Source: Planctomycetaceae bacterium (lineage in GTDB: Bacteria; Planctomycetota; Planctomycetia; Pirellulales; Thermoguttaceae). Taken from it: DNA of 7,081 nucleotides. The position numbers and the translations under genes were made by a program. How positions within the stretch are numbered: position 1 is the first letter of the stretch; every line of letters starts with the position of its first letter. The DNA is taken from the NCBI GenBank assembly GCA_031283825.1, contig JAITAZ010000636.1:1-7081 (forward strand), given 5' to 3'. The notes under the pieces are model-generated. The model worked only from the letters and a program-made list of their open reading frames with translations, ran no database searches and was not told the DNA's origin. Positions 1 through 4,960 of the stretch are shown piece by piece.

Positions 1-48
1 CTTTCGAGATGCTTTCGCTTTATGATTTATTTCACTTATACTCGTCAT
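1..48 (-). CDS. rplO: Probable ribosomal protein L15, N-terminal fragment (runs off the window)
   Basis: Only 16 codons are present: [16 protein letters not shown]. The ATG shares its first base with the last base of the rpsE stop codon (TAATG). A Shine-Dalgarno-like GAGGAG lies upstream, inside the end of rpsE, so translation is probably coupled to rpsE. In the usual spc order rpsE is followed by rpmD (L30) and then rplO (L15). The fragment looks like L15, whose N-terminus is a short Asx/Ile-rich start followed by a Lys/Arg-rich stretch leading to KRKRxGRG. It does not look like the K(I/V)TQxRSxIG opening of L30. L15 is a 50S protein that acts late in large-subunit assembly. The identity rests on position and a short resemblance, so it is likely but not certain. 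Confidence 0.65.
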   Translation of the reverse strand, partial: MTSISEINHKAKASRK

Positions 49-530
49 TATAGGGAAACTCCTCGTAGTCTTTCGACTTCCGTTTTTGTTTTCAGGTTTA
101 ATAAAGCGTCGATTGTCGCCTTAACAACATTGGTCGGATTCGACGTTCCGTAACTTTTGGTGAGAATATCATGGATTCCGCAAGCCTCGCAAACGGCACG
201 AATTGCAGCACCCGCAATTACTCCTGTACCCGGACTAGCCGGAACTAATACAACTCGCGCCGCGCCGAAATGTCCGATTGCCTCATGCGGTATCGTCGTA
301 CCGTCGAGCTGGACTTCTTTCAACTTACGCGAACCGTCTTTAACCGCTTTTTCTACCGCCGGAGGAACTTCATTAGCTTTACCGTAACCCCACGCTACGC
401 GACCTTTTCCATCGCCGACTACAACCAACGCCGCAAAACTAAATCGACGACCGCCCTTCACTACCGCGGCGCAACGCTTAATCTTGACAACCTTATCAGT
501 CAACCCAATCTGTGTTGAATCGTTTGACAT
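48..530 (-). CDS. rpsE: 30S ribosomal protein S5
   Basis: S5 is a 30S protein that binds near helix 34 and the decoding region, lines the mRNA entry path and affects translational fidelity. The 160 residues cover the full family length (E. coli has 167). The N-terminal double-stranded-RNA-binding-like domain lies at about residues 12-75. It includes the basic loop VVKGGRRF (residues 23-30), the loop where spectinomycin-resistance changes occur in other bacteria. The C-terminal ribosomal-S5 fold includes [20 protein letters not shown] (94-113) and the [12 protein letters not shown] stretch (125-136). The ATG at 530 gives a normal N-terminus, but no Shine-Dalgarno sequence precedes it: the 20 bases upstream are almost all A and T. 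A 292-bp spacer separates it from rplR. Its stop overlaps the next gene by one base. Confidence 0.97.
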   Translation of the reverse strand: MSNDSTQIGLTDKVVKIKRCAAVVKGGRRFSFAALVVVGDGKGRVAWGYGKANEVPPAVEKAVKDGSRKLKEVQLDGTTIPHEAIGHFGAARVVLVPASPGTGVIAGAAIRAVCEACGIHDILTKSYGTSNPTNVVKATIDALLNLKTKTEVERLRGVSL

Positions 531-611
531 AAAATTTATTGATACAATTGTTTACTGCTTTGATAAAATTACTGATAACTTCTAGCAATTTTTCTCAAAT
601 AGGAAAATATT

Positions 612-641
612 TTTACAACTTGAAAATAACGAAATTGTAAA
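612..641. repeat. 7-bp inverted repeat in the rpsE leader
   Basis: TTTACAA at 612-618 and TTGTAAA at 635-641 pair perfectly across a 16-nt loop. The right arm overlaps the CAGTTTA motif and the direct repeat at 633-648. The stem is AT-rich and would be weak as RNA. Confidence 0.35.
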
Positions 642-690
642 CTGCTTTATTTCATAACTATACAGCGCAGATATTATTTTTAATCTTGCT

Positions 691-771
691 GGATCGCGGG
701 CGTTTTATCCGCAACAATAAGTAAAGCCTAAAGGAAAGACCTGATACGTGCAGGCGGAACGTCCGCGATAC
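691..771. repeat. Inverted pair of REP-like palindromes (REPIN-like element or structured RNA)
   Basis: ATCGCGGGCGTT (693-704) and AACGTCCGCGAT (758-769) are reverse complements with a single G/A difference, which is a G-U wobble in one strand's RNA. Four more base pairs follow inside: CCGC 709-712 with GCGG 754-757. The right arm is itself a small palindrome, GCGGA-ACG-TCCGC (754-766). The left arm read on the minus strand has the same pattern, GCGG...CCCGCGATCC. Two copies of a GCGG-n-CCGCGAT unit in opposite orientation, with about 40 bp between them, is the layout of a REPIN, a bacterial non-autonomous palindromic repeat. The island is clearly more GC-rich than its surroundings, which suggests insertion. 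Whether it recurs in the genome cannot be seen from here. Confidence 0.55.
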
Positions 772-822
772 TAAAACAATCAAATTATTACAAGATAAAA
801 TTATAACTACTAAATAGTTACT

Positions 823-1338
823 TTATTTTTTCTTTGCCGTGTTTTTTCCTGCTGTAGCTTTTGCGGCGTTTTTATCTTCTTTTGTGGCTTTTGGTTTTTT
901 ACTGCCGCCGCTTTGAGCTTTTTCGTTTTTACCTGCGCCCTCTTTTGCGGCTTTTGCGTCGCCCGCAGCACCGATATCTAATCCGGCACGACGCGCGGCG
1001 TCTGCTAACGCTTTAATCCGACCATGATACTTAAAACCATGACGGTCAAACGCAACTTGTTTTATTCCAGCAGCTAACGCCTTTTTCGCAATCGACTCGC
1101 CGATTTTTTCAGCGGCGACACAATTACCGCCGTTGGAAATATCAGTCCGTATCTCTTTATCTCGCGTACTTGCCGAAACTAGCGTTTTCTCCAATTCGTC
1201 GTCAATAATTTGAGCGTAAACGTTAGCATTGCTACGAAATACGCAAAGACGAGGTCTGGATGAATAACGTTTAACAGCATTCGATACCCGAAATGCTCTG
1301 TTTATTCGTTGTCTGTTTATTTGTTTAAATTTTTTCAC
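823..1338 (-). CDS. rplR: 50S ribosomal protein L18 with a Lys/Ala-rich C-terminal tail
   Basis: L18 binds 5S rRNA and, with L5, docks the 5S particle onto the 50S central protuberance. The L18 fold occupies about residues 1-121. It has a basic N-terminal arm (residues 1-30), RPRLCVFRSNANVYAQIIDD (28-47), LVSAST (53-58), and the conserved end FDRHGFKYHGRIKALADAAR (98-117). Family members usually stop near this point, at about 115-122 residues. Here 50 further residues (122-171) follow, made mainly of Lys, Ala, Gly, Thr and Asn with 14 lysines, low in complexity and like a histone H1 tail. The start is GTG at 1338. It fits the family N-terminus, and no better start is visible; the ribosome binding site is weak (AGTGG, 7-8 nt upstream). 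The tail is in frame with no sign of a frameshift. Confidence 0.96.
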   Translation of the reverse strand: MKKFKQINRQRINRAFRVSNAVKRYSSRPRLCVFRSNANVYAQIIDDELEKTLVSASTRDKEIRTDISNGGNCVAAEKIGESIAKKALAAGIKQVAFDRHGFKYHGRIKALADAARRAGLDIGAAGDAKAAKEGAGKNEKAQSGGSKKPKATKEDKNAAKATAGKNTAKKK

Positions 1339-1374
1339 TTGGATACCACTTTAAATTGAAAATTGAAAAATTTT

Positions 1375-1432
1375 AATAATTCAAATTTTTTTAGAAATAA
1401 TATTGACAGATTAAATCATAATTTGAATTATT
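1375..1432. repeat. 13-bp perfect inverted repeat in the rplF-rplR spacer
   Basis: AATAATTCAAATT (1375-1387) is the exact reverse complement of AATTTGAATTATT (1420-1432), with 32 bp between them. The spacer (1339-1463) is nearly all A and T, which raises the chance of such matches. A 13-bp perfect pair within 125 bp is still unlikely by chance. The right edge of the spacer lies just before the rplR start, so the repeat would fold in the rplR leader RNA. No U-tract follows in the sense direction. Confidence 0.5.
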
Positions 1433-1463
1433 TAGTTTTTCTTATATTAACTTAAATTTGTTT

Positions 1464-2012
1464 TTATTTTTTAGCCGCCGCTTTTGATTCTTTACGTCTT
1501 ATGACTTCGCCGTCATATTTTATGCCTTTCCCTAGATAGGGTTCGGCTTTTCTAATATTTCTTACTTCAGCGGCGAATTGACCTACCAGTTGTTTATCAA
1601 TTCCTTTTATGCTTACGTGAGTTTGGTCGAGACATTTAACTTCTAATCCAGTAGGAACTTTTTTATGTACTTCGTGAGCGAACCCTGCGCGAACTTGCAA
1701 CACTCCGCCGGCTATCGCGAACAAATAACCTGTGCCGAATATTTCTAATTTTTTTTCGTAACCGGTAGTAACTCCGGTAATCATATTTTGAAACAAGGCT
1801 CTATAAAGTCCGTGCATTGCGGCGGCTAATCGCGTTGAATTTGCCCGCTCAACCGTAACTACATTTGCCGCGTTATCAAATTTCACGTTGACATTCGGAC
1901 TAAATTCTTGATACAACTTGCCCAGCGGTCCTTCGACCGTCAACTTCTGACCTTCTAACGTAACTTTAACGCTTTTAGGAATAACTACTGGTTTTTTTCC
2001 AATTCTTGACAT
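1464..2012 (-). CDS. rplF: 50S ribosomal protein L6
   Basis: L6 binds 23S rRNA (helix 97 region) near the factor-binding site and is needed for late 50S assembly. It is 182 residues long (family usually 175-185). The N-terminus MSRIGKKPVVIPKSVKV (1-17) and the two tandem L6 domains are present (about 10-82 and 90-165). So is the C-terminal signature PYLGKGIKYDGEVIRRKESK (158-177). The ATG at 2012 has a good Shine-Dalgarno sequence, AGGAG, 9 nt upstream. It follows rpsH after a 190-bp spacer and precedes rplR after 125 bp. Its ribosome-binding region is flanked by small hairpins, listed separately. Confidence 0.97.
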   Translation of the reverse strand: MSRIGKKPVVIPKSVKVTLEGQKLTVEGPLGKLYQEFSPNVNVKFDNAANVVTVERANSTRLAAAMHGLYRALFQNMITGVTTGYEKKLEIFGTGYLFAIAGGVLQVRAGFAHEVHKKVPTGLEVKCLDQTHVSIKGIDKQLVGQFAAEVRNIRKAEPYLGKGIKYDGEVIRRKESKAAAKK

Positions 2013-2050
2013 GAGGAACTACTCCTGAATTGCCGGAGATAATCTCGCGG
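2013..2050 (-). promoter_or_regulatory. rplF translation start region: Shine-Dalgarno next to small hairpins
   Basis: The sense strand reads AGGAGTAGTTCCTC just before the ATG. AGGAG is the Shine-Dalgarno sequence and can pair with the TTCCT that follows it (4 Watson-Crick pairs plus one G-U, 3-nt loop). Just upstream, CCG-c-GAGA / TCTC-CGG (2033-2050) forms a 7-bp stem with one bulged base and a TTA loop. Either could modulate access of the ribosome to rplF. Both stems are short, so this is a suggestion only. Confidence 0.3.
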
Positions 2051-2155
2051 GAATAAAATCAATTATTCAATCAATTTCAATCAATCGATTATTTATTAAA
2101 AATTTTTCTACAACTATAAACTGGCGCGTTTTTAATTTAATGATTTGAATCGGCA

Positions 2156-2179
2156 GAAACTATCGAACTCGACAGTTTC
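2156..2179. repeat. Hairpin 24 nt downstream of rpsH
   Basis: GAAACTATCG (2156-2165) pairs with CGACAGTTTC (2170-2179) with one mismatch and an AACT loop. It lies 23 bp past the rpsH stop in the sense direction. No U-run follows, so it is not a convincing terminator. It may protect a 3' end or mark a processing site. Confidence 0.35.
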
Positions 2180-2202
2180 AACGCTTAATCAGGTTTATAA
2201 CT

Positions 2203-2598
2203 CTACCAAACATAACAGATTACTTCGCCGCCGATATTTCTCAATTTTGCTTCGCGGTCGCTTAAAATTCCGCGATTTGTATTGAGTATTTGGATACCGA
2301 GTCCGTTTAGTACTGGTTTGAGACCTGTAGTTTGCACATAAACGCGGCGTCCGGGTTTACTGATTCTTTTAACTTTGCTGATAACTTTTTCAGCATTCGG
2401 TCCGTATTTCAGATGGATTCTGATAAGCGGAACAGGTTTAGCTTCAACAACTTCCCAGTCCCAAATGTAACCTTCGCGTTTAAATACGTCAACTATTCCT
2501 TTTTTCTCGTTTGAGACAGGAATATCGACAAACACTTTTTCGACTCTGACCGCGTTACGGATACGGGTCAATAAATCAGCAATCGGATCTGTTAACAT
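2203..2598 (-). CDS. rpsH: 30S ribosomal protein S8
   Basis: S8 is a primary binder of 16S rRNA (helix 21) in the 30S platform. In E. coli it also represses spc-operon translation by binding its own mRNA near rplE. The 131 residues match the family length. MLTDPIADLLTRIRNAV (1-17) is the conserved N-terminus. The C-terminal rRNA-binding part carries KPVLNGLGIQILNTNRGILS (94-113) and ends in GGEVICYVW. The FKREGYIWDWE stretch (39-49) is like planctomycetal S8. The ATG at 2598 has no recognisable Shine-Dalgarno sequence; the upstream bases are GAAAATAAACT. The upstream spacer is the longest in the window (365 bp). Confidence 0.97.
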   Translation of the reverse strand: MLTDPIADLLTRIRNAVRVEKVFVDIPVSNEKKGIVDVFKREGYIWDWEVVEAKPVPLIRIHLKYGPNAEKVISKVKRISKPGRRVYVQTTGLKPVLNGLGIQILNTNRGILSDREAKLRNIGGEVICYVW

Positions 2599-2666
2599 AG
2601 TTTATTTTCAAGCAATTATGATTTTGACTTTGGTTTTTTACGCTTTGTTTTTTGGTTTATTTTACC

Positions 2667-2705
2667 GATTTTGTTTTAGAATTTATTTAATCCTGAAACA
2701 AAATC
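2667..2705. repeat. Strong hairpin in the rpsH leader
   Basis: GATTTTGTTT (2667-2676) pairs perfectly with AAACAAAATC (2696-2705). The stem extends inward past one wobble or mismatch by two more pairs (AG 2678-2679 with CT 2693-2694), leaving a 13-nt AT-rich loop. It is about 68 nt upstream of the rpsH start. No T-run follows on the sense strand, so a terminator is not supported. A leader structure is more likely. Confidence 0.5.
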
Positions 2706-2711
2706 AGCGTC

Positions 2712-2731
2712 GAATTTACTACAATAAATTC
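2712..2731. repeat. 7-bp hairpin adjacent to the rpsH leader hairpin
   Basis: GAATTTA (2712-2718) and TAAATTC (2725-2731) pair perfectly around a 6-nt loop. It stands six bases from the stronger hairpin at 2667-2705, so the leader would carry two adjacent stems. Confidence 0.35.
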
Positions 2732-2761
2732 TGTGCGTTTAATACAAGTTACAGCTTTTTC

Positions 2762-2821
2762 GGTTGACAATTAGGTTGACAAATTATTTGCTCTGTCGGC
2801 TTGCAATTTTTTGACAAATTA
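2762..2821. repeat. TTGACAA(AT)TA short repeats, three copies
   Basis: GGTTGACAATTA (2762-2773) is followed directly by GGTTGACAAATTA (2774-2786). A third TTGACAAATTA lies at 2811-2821. On the plus strand TTGACA looks like a sigma-70 -35 box, but no fitting -10 follows any copy and no plus-strand gene lies downstream. They are more plausibly a small tandem duplication or a protein-binding site. Confidence 0.4.
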
Positions 2822-2963
2822 CTCGGCGAAAAAAAACGCAACAACTTAAACTTATCACGTTTAGAATTTCGTCAAGCGTTGGTTGTCATTTTATTTTTGC
2901 GGGAAGCTATTTTTTATGAATTGCCTTGAATCGCTAAATTCATAACGCAAGCGGACTTGAAAT

Positions 2964-3149
2964 TTACCAACTTGCTTTTTTCACTCCCGGAATTAGTCCT
3001 TGATTTGCAAGGTTTCGGAAACAAATTCGGCAGACTCCGAACTTACGGTAAACGGCGCGAGGTCTTCCGCAAATTTGGCATCTATTTTCTCTACGGGAAG
3101 AGAATTTTGGTTTCCGTTTTGCTTTATTTATTTTTGATATACTTGCCAT
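2964..3149 (-). CDS. rpsN: 30S ribosomal protein S14, zinc-binding (type Z)
   Basis: S14 is a late-binding protein in the 30S head, next to S3 and S10. At 61 residues this is the short, zinc-containing form, as opposed to the roughly 100-residue zinc-free form. The four zinc ligands are Cys24, Cys27, Cys40 and Cys43, in [20 protein letters not shown]. The C-terminus [16 protein letters not shown] is the standard ending. Possession of the Cys4 form means S14 depends on zinc. Some genomes keep a second zinc-free copy elsewhere under Zur control, which cannot be seen here. The ATG at 3149 has no Shine-Dalgarno sequence (upstream bases CCCACATCAAAA). Spacers are 114 bp before it and 365 bp after it. 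Confidence 0.97.
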   Translation of the reverse strand: MASISKINKAKRKPKFSSRRENRCQICGRPRAVYRKFGVCRICFRNLANQGLIPGVKKASW

Positions 3150-3165
3150 TTTTGATGTGGGTAAT

Positions 3166-3212
3166 TTGCCGAATTTTTAGTCGTCAAATTGACTTTTTAT
3201 TAAATGCGGCAA
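3166..3212. repeat. Structured rpsN leader: TTGCCG/CGGCAA stem
   Basis: TTGCCG (3166-3171) and CGGCAA (3207-3212) pair perfectly and enclose a smaller dyad, GTCAAATTGAC (3182-3192). The base of the stem lies about 16 nt upstream of the rpsN start codon. Since rpsN has no Shine-Dalgarno sequence, this structure could help to place the ribosome. The CAGTTAA motif lies just upstream in the sense direction. Confidence 0.4.
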
Positions 3213-3263
3213 TTTTGTAAATTTGTTAACTGATTTTGCGTAACTTATAAATGATTTTTGAAT

Positions 3264-3836
3264 TTATGCTTTTTTACGTTTTGGCGGCGCGTCGGCTCTG
3301 AATGGCATTCCGAATGCGCGTAATAATTCGCGGGATTCGTCATCGCTTATGCCGTGCGAGACAAACGTAATATTCATACCTTGACTCTTTGCGTATTTAT
3401 CAGGATTTAATTCAGGGAAAACCAAAAATTCTGTTAGTCCGAGATTATAATTTCCTCGACCGTCAAAACTTTTTGGATTTAGTCCTTGAAAATCGCGAAC
3501 TCGCGGCAGGACGATTGAAATTAGTCTGTCGAGAAATTCATACATTCTTGCGCCGCGTAGCGTTACCATGCAACCGATATTCATTCCTTCGCGTAATTTG
3601 AAATTAGCGATTGATTTACGCGCTTTCGTTATTACAGGTTTTTGACCAGTAACATTTGTAAGCACATCAACTGCTTCTTCCATATATTTTTTGTCGGCAA
3701 TGCTGCTGCCTACGCCCATGTTCACCACAATTTTTTCTAACTTCGGCAACGACATAAGGTTGTCGCGGCTGAATTTCTTTTTGAGAACAGGTATGATTTC
3801 GTTTTTGTATTTTTCTTGTAAACGTGGTATTGACAT
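3264..3836 (-). CDS. rplE: 50S ribosomal protein L5
   Basis: L5 binds 5S rRNA in the central protuberance and contacts the P-site tRNA and S13 (bridge B1b). The ATG at 3836 gives 190 residues (family about 178-190). Family motifs are present: [18 protein letters not shown] near residues 26-43, [57 protein letters not shown] and the C-terminal [13 protein letters not shown] codon directly before the ATG could add one residue. However, GGAG lies 7 nt before the ATG and only 4 nt before the TTG, so the ATG is the better start. The C-terminal PPKRKKA is a short basic tail. A 172-bp spacer separates it from rplX. Confidence 0.97.
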   Translation of the reverse strand: MSIPRLQEKYKNEIIPVLKKKFSRDNLMSLPKLEKIVVNMGVGSSIADKKYMEEAVDVLTNVTGQKPVITKARKSIANFKLREGMNIGCMVTLRGARMYEFLDRLISIVLPRVRDFQGLNPKSFDGRGNYNLGLTEFLVFPELNPDKYAKSQGMNITFVSHGISDDESRELLRAFGMPFRADAPPKRKKA

Positions 3837-3857
3837 CAATTCTCTCCCGTTACGTTT

Positions 3858-3876
3858 CGCGTTATTTTTTTACGCG
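3858..3876. repeat. GC-tipped hairpin in the rplE leader
   Basis: CGCGT (3858-3862) pairs with ACGCG (3872-3876) around a 9-nt loop that is almost all T on the plus strand (A in the transcript). It is about 21 nt upstream of the rplE start and 8 nt downstream of a CAGTTTA motif. In E. coli this position carries the S8 repressor site. The hairpin here is too simple for me to call it an S8 site. Confidence 0.35.
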
Positions 3877-4008
3877 GCGAATTTTAAACTGGCTATACTT
3901 GAATTTTCGGTTTGAGCCTTTTGTTTGCTTGTTGGAAAACAAATTTTTAAGCTCTTATATTGCCGAAATTTATAGTATGAGTCGTATATGATTTTTATTA
4001 AATTTTGA

Positions 4009-4365
4009 TTAACTGGCTTTTGAAGTTGTTTTTTTATTTTTTGGTGGTGAAATTTGACTAATATCGCTTTGGCATTTTTTGCAGACACGATATTTTTCGC
4101 CGGATTCGCCGAATCTTACGCCGACTCGGGTAGGTTTATCGCATTTTGGGCAAATCACCTGAACATTTGACGCAGGTATAGGTGTCTCCAATTTGAGTTG
4201 ACCTCCGCGCGGATTACGCCGGCTTTTGCGCACGTGCTTTTTCGCAAGTGCAACGCCTTCTAGCGTAACCTTTTCTGCTTCGTGATTTACTCCCGTTACT
4301 CGCGTTCTTTTACCGCGACTAGGTCCCGAAAGAACTACAACCAAATCATTCTTATTGACACGCAT
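4009..4365 (-). CDS. rplX: 50S ribosomal protein L24 with a C-terminal C4 zinc ribbon
   Basis: L24 is an early assembly initiator of the 50S that binds domain I of 23S rRNA near the exit tunnel. The KOW domain is at about residues 3-35 (KNDLVVVLSGPSRGKRTRVT). The conserved basic middle AKKHVRKSRRNPRGG (41-55) follows. Residues 72-98 form a CPKC...CKKC module with Cys72, Cys75, Cys95 and Cys98, a probable zinc ribbon. Many bacterial L24 proteins have lost these cysteines. The 118-residue length exceeds the usual 102-106 because of a Lys/Ser/Thr tail (107-118). The ATG at 4365 has a good ribosome binding site (AGGTGA, 6 nt away). Spacers of 139 bp and 172 bp flank it. Confidence 0.96.
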   Translation of the reverse strand: MRVNKNDLVVVLSGPSRGKRTRVTGVNHEAEKVTLEGVALAKKHVRKSRRNPRGGQLKLETPIPASNVQVICPKCDKPTRVGVRFGESGEKYRVCKKCQSDISQISPPKNKKTTSKAS

Positions 4366-4438
4366 GACTTATCACCTGAAAAACGTACAAACTATTAACC
4401 TATTTTTTAACAATTACTTATAAACATTCACTTTTTTT

Positions 4439-4470
4439 AATTCGTAATTCAGAATGCTGAATTCGGAATT
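4439..4470. repeat. Degenerate 7-bp tandem repeat that also forms a 12-bp hairpin (rplX leader)
   Basis: The stretch reads as heptads AATTCGT, AATTCAG, AATGCTG, AATTCGG and a final AATT. It also folds on itself: AATTCAG (4446-4452) with CTGAATT (4457-4463) around an AATG loop, then a 2x2 internal loop, then AATTC (4439-4443) with GAATT (4466-4470). It lies 74 nt upstream of the rplX start. Heptanucleotide tandem repeats with self-complementary units are known in some bacteria, notably cyanobacteria. Whether this is one of a genomic family cannot be judged here. Confidence 0.5.
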
Positions 4471-4504
4471 ATTTTGTTTTAAGCAAACGTTGTTACTATT
4501 TAAC

Positions 4505-4915
4505 TTAAACTACTTCGCTTGCTAAACTTATTATTTTTACAAAACCTTCTTCTCCGCGAGCTTTACCTTTACCTTTTTTCTTTCGGTCTTTATCTCTTAA
4601 TTCGCGGGCGACTGCGCCGAAAACTCTTGTGCCGACAGGATTTTTGTTATTATCGATCAACACGGCGGCGTTGGAATCGAAACGGACATAACTACCGTCT
4701 TCGCGTCGAACTGCTTTTTTGGTTCGGACGATTACGGCTTTGACAACCGCGCCTTTTTTGATATTGCTACCCGGAATTACCGACTTAACCGAACAAACTA
4801 TAATATCGCCCAAACCGGCGAAACGTCTGTGCGTACCGCCGAGAACTTTTATGCACATTAATTCTTTCGCGCCCGTATTATCGGCAACGTCTAATCTGGT
4901 CTGCATTTGGATCAT
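4505..4915 (-). CDS. rplN: 50S ribosomal protein L14 with a basic insertion near the C-terminus
   Basis: L14 sits on the 50S subunit interface, forms bridge B8 with 16S rRNA, and is the docking site of the silencing factor RsfS. The N-terminus [20 protein letters not shown] (1-20) is canonical, as are [14 protein letters not shown] (24-37), the G-S-Y-V-R-F-D stretch at 74-80 and [13 protein letters not shown] (95-107). Family members then run straight to a Phe-x-Lys-Ile motif and end at about 122 residues. Here [17 protein letters not shown] (108-124) intervenes, about 14 residues longer than usual, before [12 protein letters not shown]. Total length is 136. The reading frame is intact on both sides, so this is an insertion rather than a frameshift. 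The ATG at 4915 has a GAGGCGG-type binding site about 10 nt upstream. Confidence 0.96.
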   Translation of the reverse strand: MIQMQTRLDVADNTGAKELMCIKVLGGTHRRFAGLGDIIVCSVKSVIPGSNIKKGAVVKAVIVRTKKAVRREDGSYVRFDSNAAVLIDNNKNPVGTRVFGAVARELRDKDRKKKGKGKARGEEGFVKIISLASEVV

Positions 4916-4960
4916 AATTCAATCCGCCTCAAGTAAAGTAGTTTAATTTTTAACTTACTA

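Larger units (their letters stand above)
531..822. other. rplR-rpsE spacer, 292 bp
   Basis: No coding sequence is supported here on either strand. The spacer is AT-rich except for a GC-richer island at about 691-771 that forms two inverted REP-like palindromes (listed separately). It also holds a near-identical 16-bp direct repeat: AATTGTTTACTGCTTT at 546-561 and AATTGTAAACTGCTTT at 633-648. A 7-bp inverted repeat pairs TTTACAA (612-618) with TTGTAAA (635-641). Spc-operon genes are normally a few bases apart, so this length is unusual. I found no convincing terminator or promoter in it. Confidence 0.6.
2599..2963. other. rpsN-rpsH spacer, 365 bp, with hairpins and TTGACAA repeats
   Basis: No credible gene lies here. 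Contents in sense order (high to low): an 8-base T-tract (A on the plus strand, 2829-2836); three copies of TTGACAA on the plus strand (2764-2770, 2776-2782, 2811-2817), the first two inside a tandem 12-13 bp repeat; a 7-bp hairpin at 2712-2731; and a strong 10-bp hairpin at 2667-2705. The rest is AT-rich filler. In a typical spc operon rpsN and rpsH are almost adjacent. The spacer may be an rpsH leader, may hold an internal promoter, or may be relaxed non-coding DNA. I cannot assign a promoter with confidence. Confidence 0.55.

Noticed and set aside
1403..1431. Plus-strand TTGACA-17-AATTAT, promoter-like
   Set aside because: The -35 is perfect but the -10 matches only 4 of 6 bases. There is no plus-strand gene downstream, and the region is AT-only, so matches are expected.
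2829..2863. Possible terminator in the rpsN-rpsH gap: TAAAC/GTTTA stem then eight T's in the sense strand
   Set aside because: The stem is only 5 AT-rich base pairs and lies 10 nt from the T-tract, so it does not fit an intrinsic terminator. A stop here would also cut off rpsH and all later genes unless a promoter follows.
2957..3220. Plus-strand ORF of 87 codons with a hydrophobic C-terminal half, opposite rpsN
   Set aside because: It lies antisense to the conserved rpsN gene over most of its length, has no Shine-Dalgarno sequence, and the hydrophobicity arises from reading Lys/Arg/AT-rich codons backwards.
3837..3839. TTG codon directly before the rplE ATG as the start
   Set aside because: The GGAG binding site is 7 nt from the ATG and 4 nt from the TTG, and the family N-terminus does not need the extra residue.
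3837..4008. S8 autoregulatory site upstream of rplE, as in E. coli
   Set aside because: The only clear structure is a 5-bp CGCGT/ACGCG hairpin. I do not see the internal-loop core of the helix 21 mimic.
3870..4088. Minus-strand ORF of 72 codons between rplX and rplE
   Set aside because: It starts at a GTG inside rplX in another frame without a ribosome binding site. Its sequence is low-complexity Lys/Gln/Ser from AT-rich spacer and shows no family feature.
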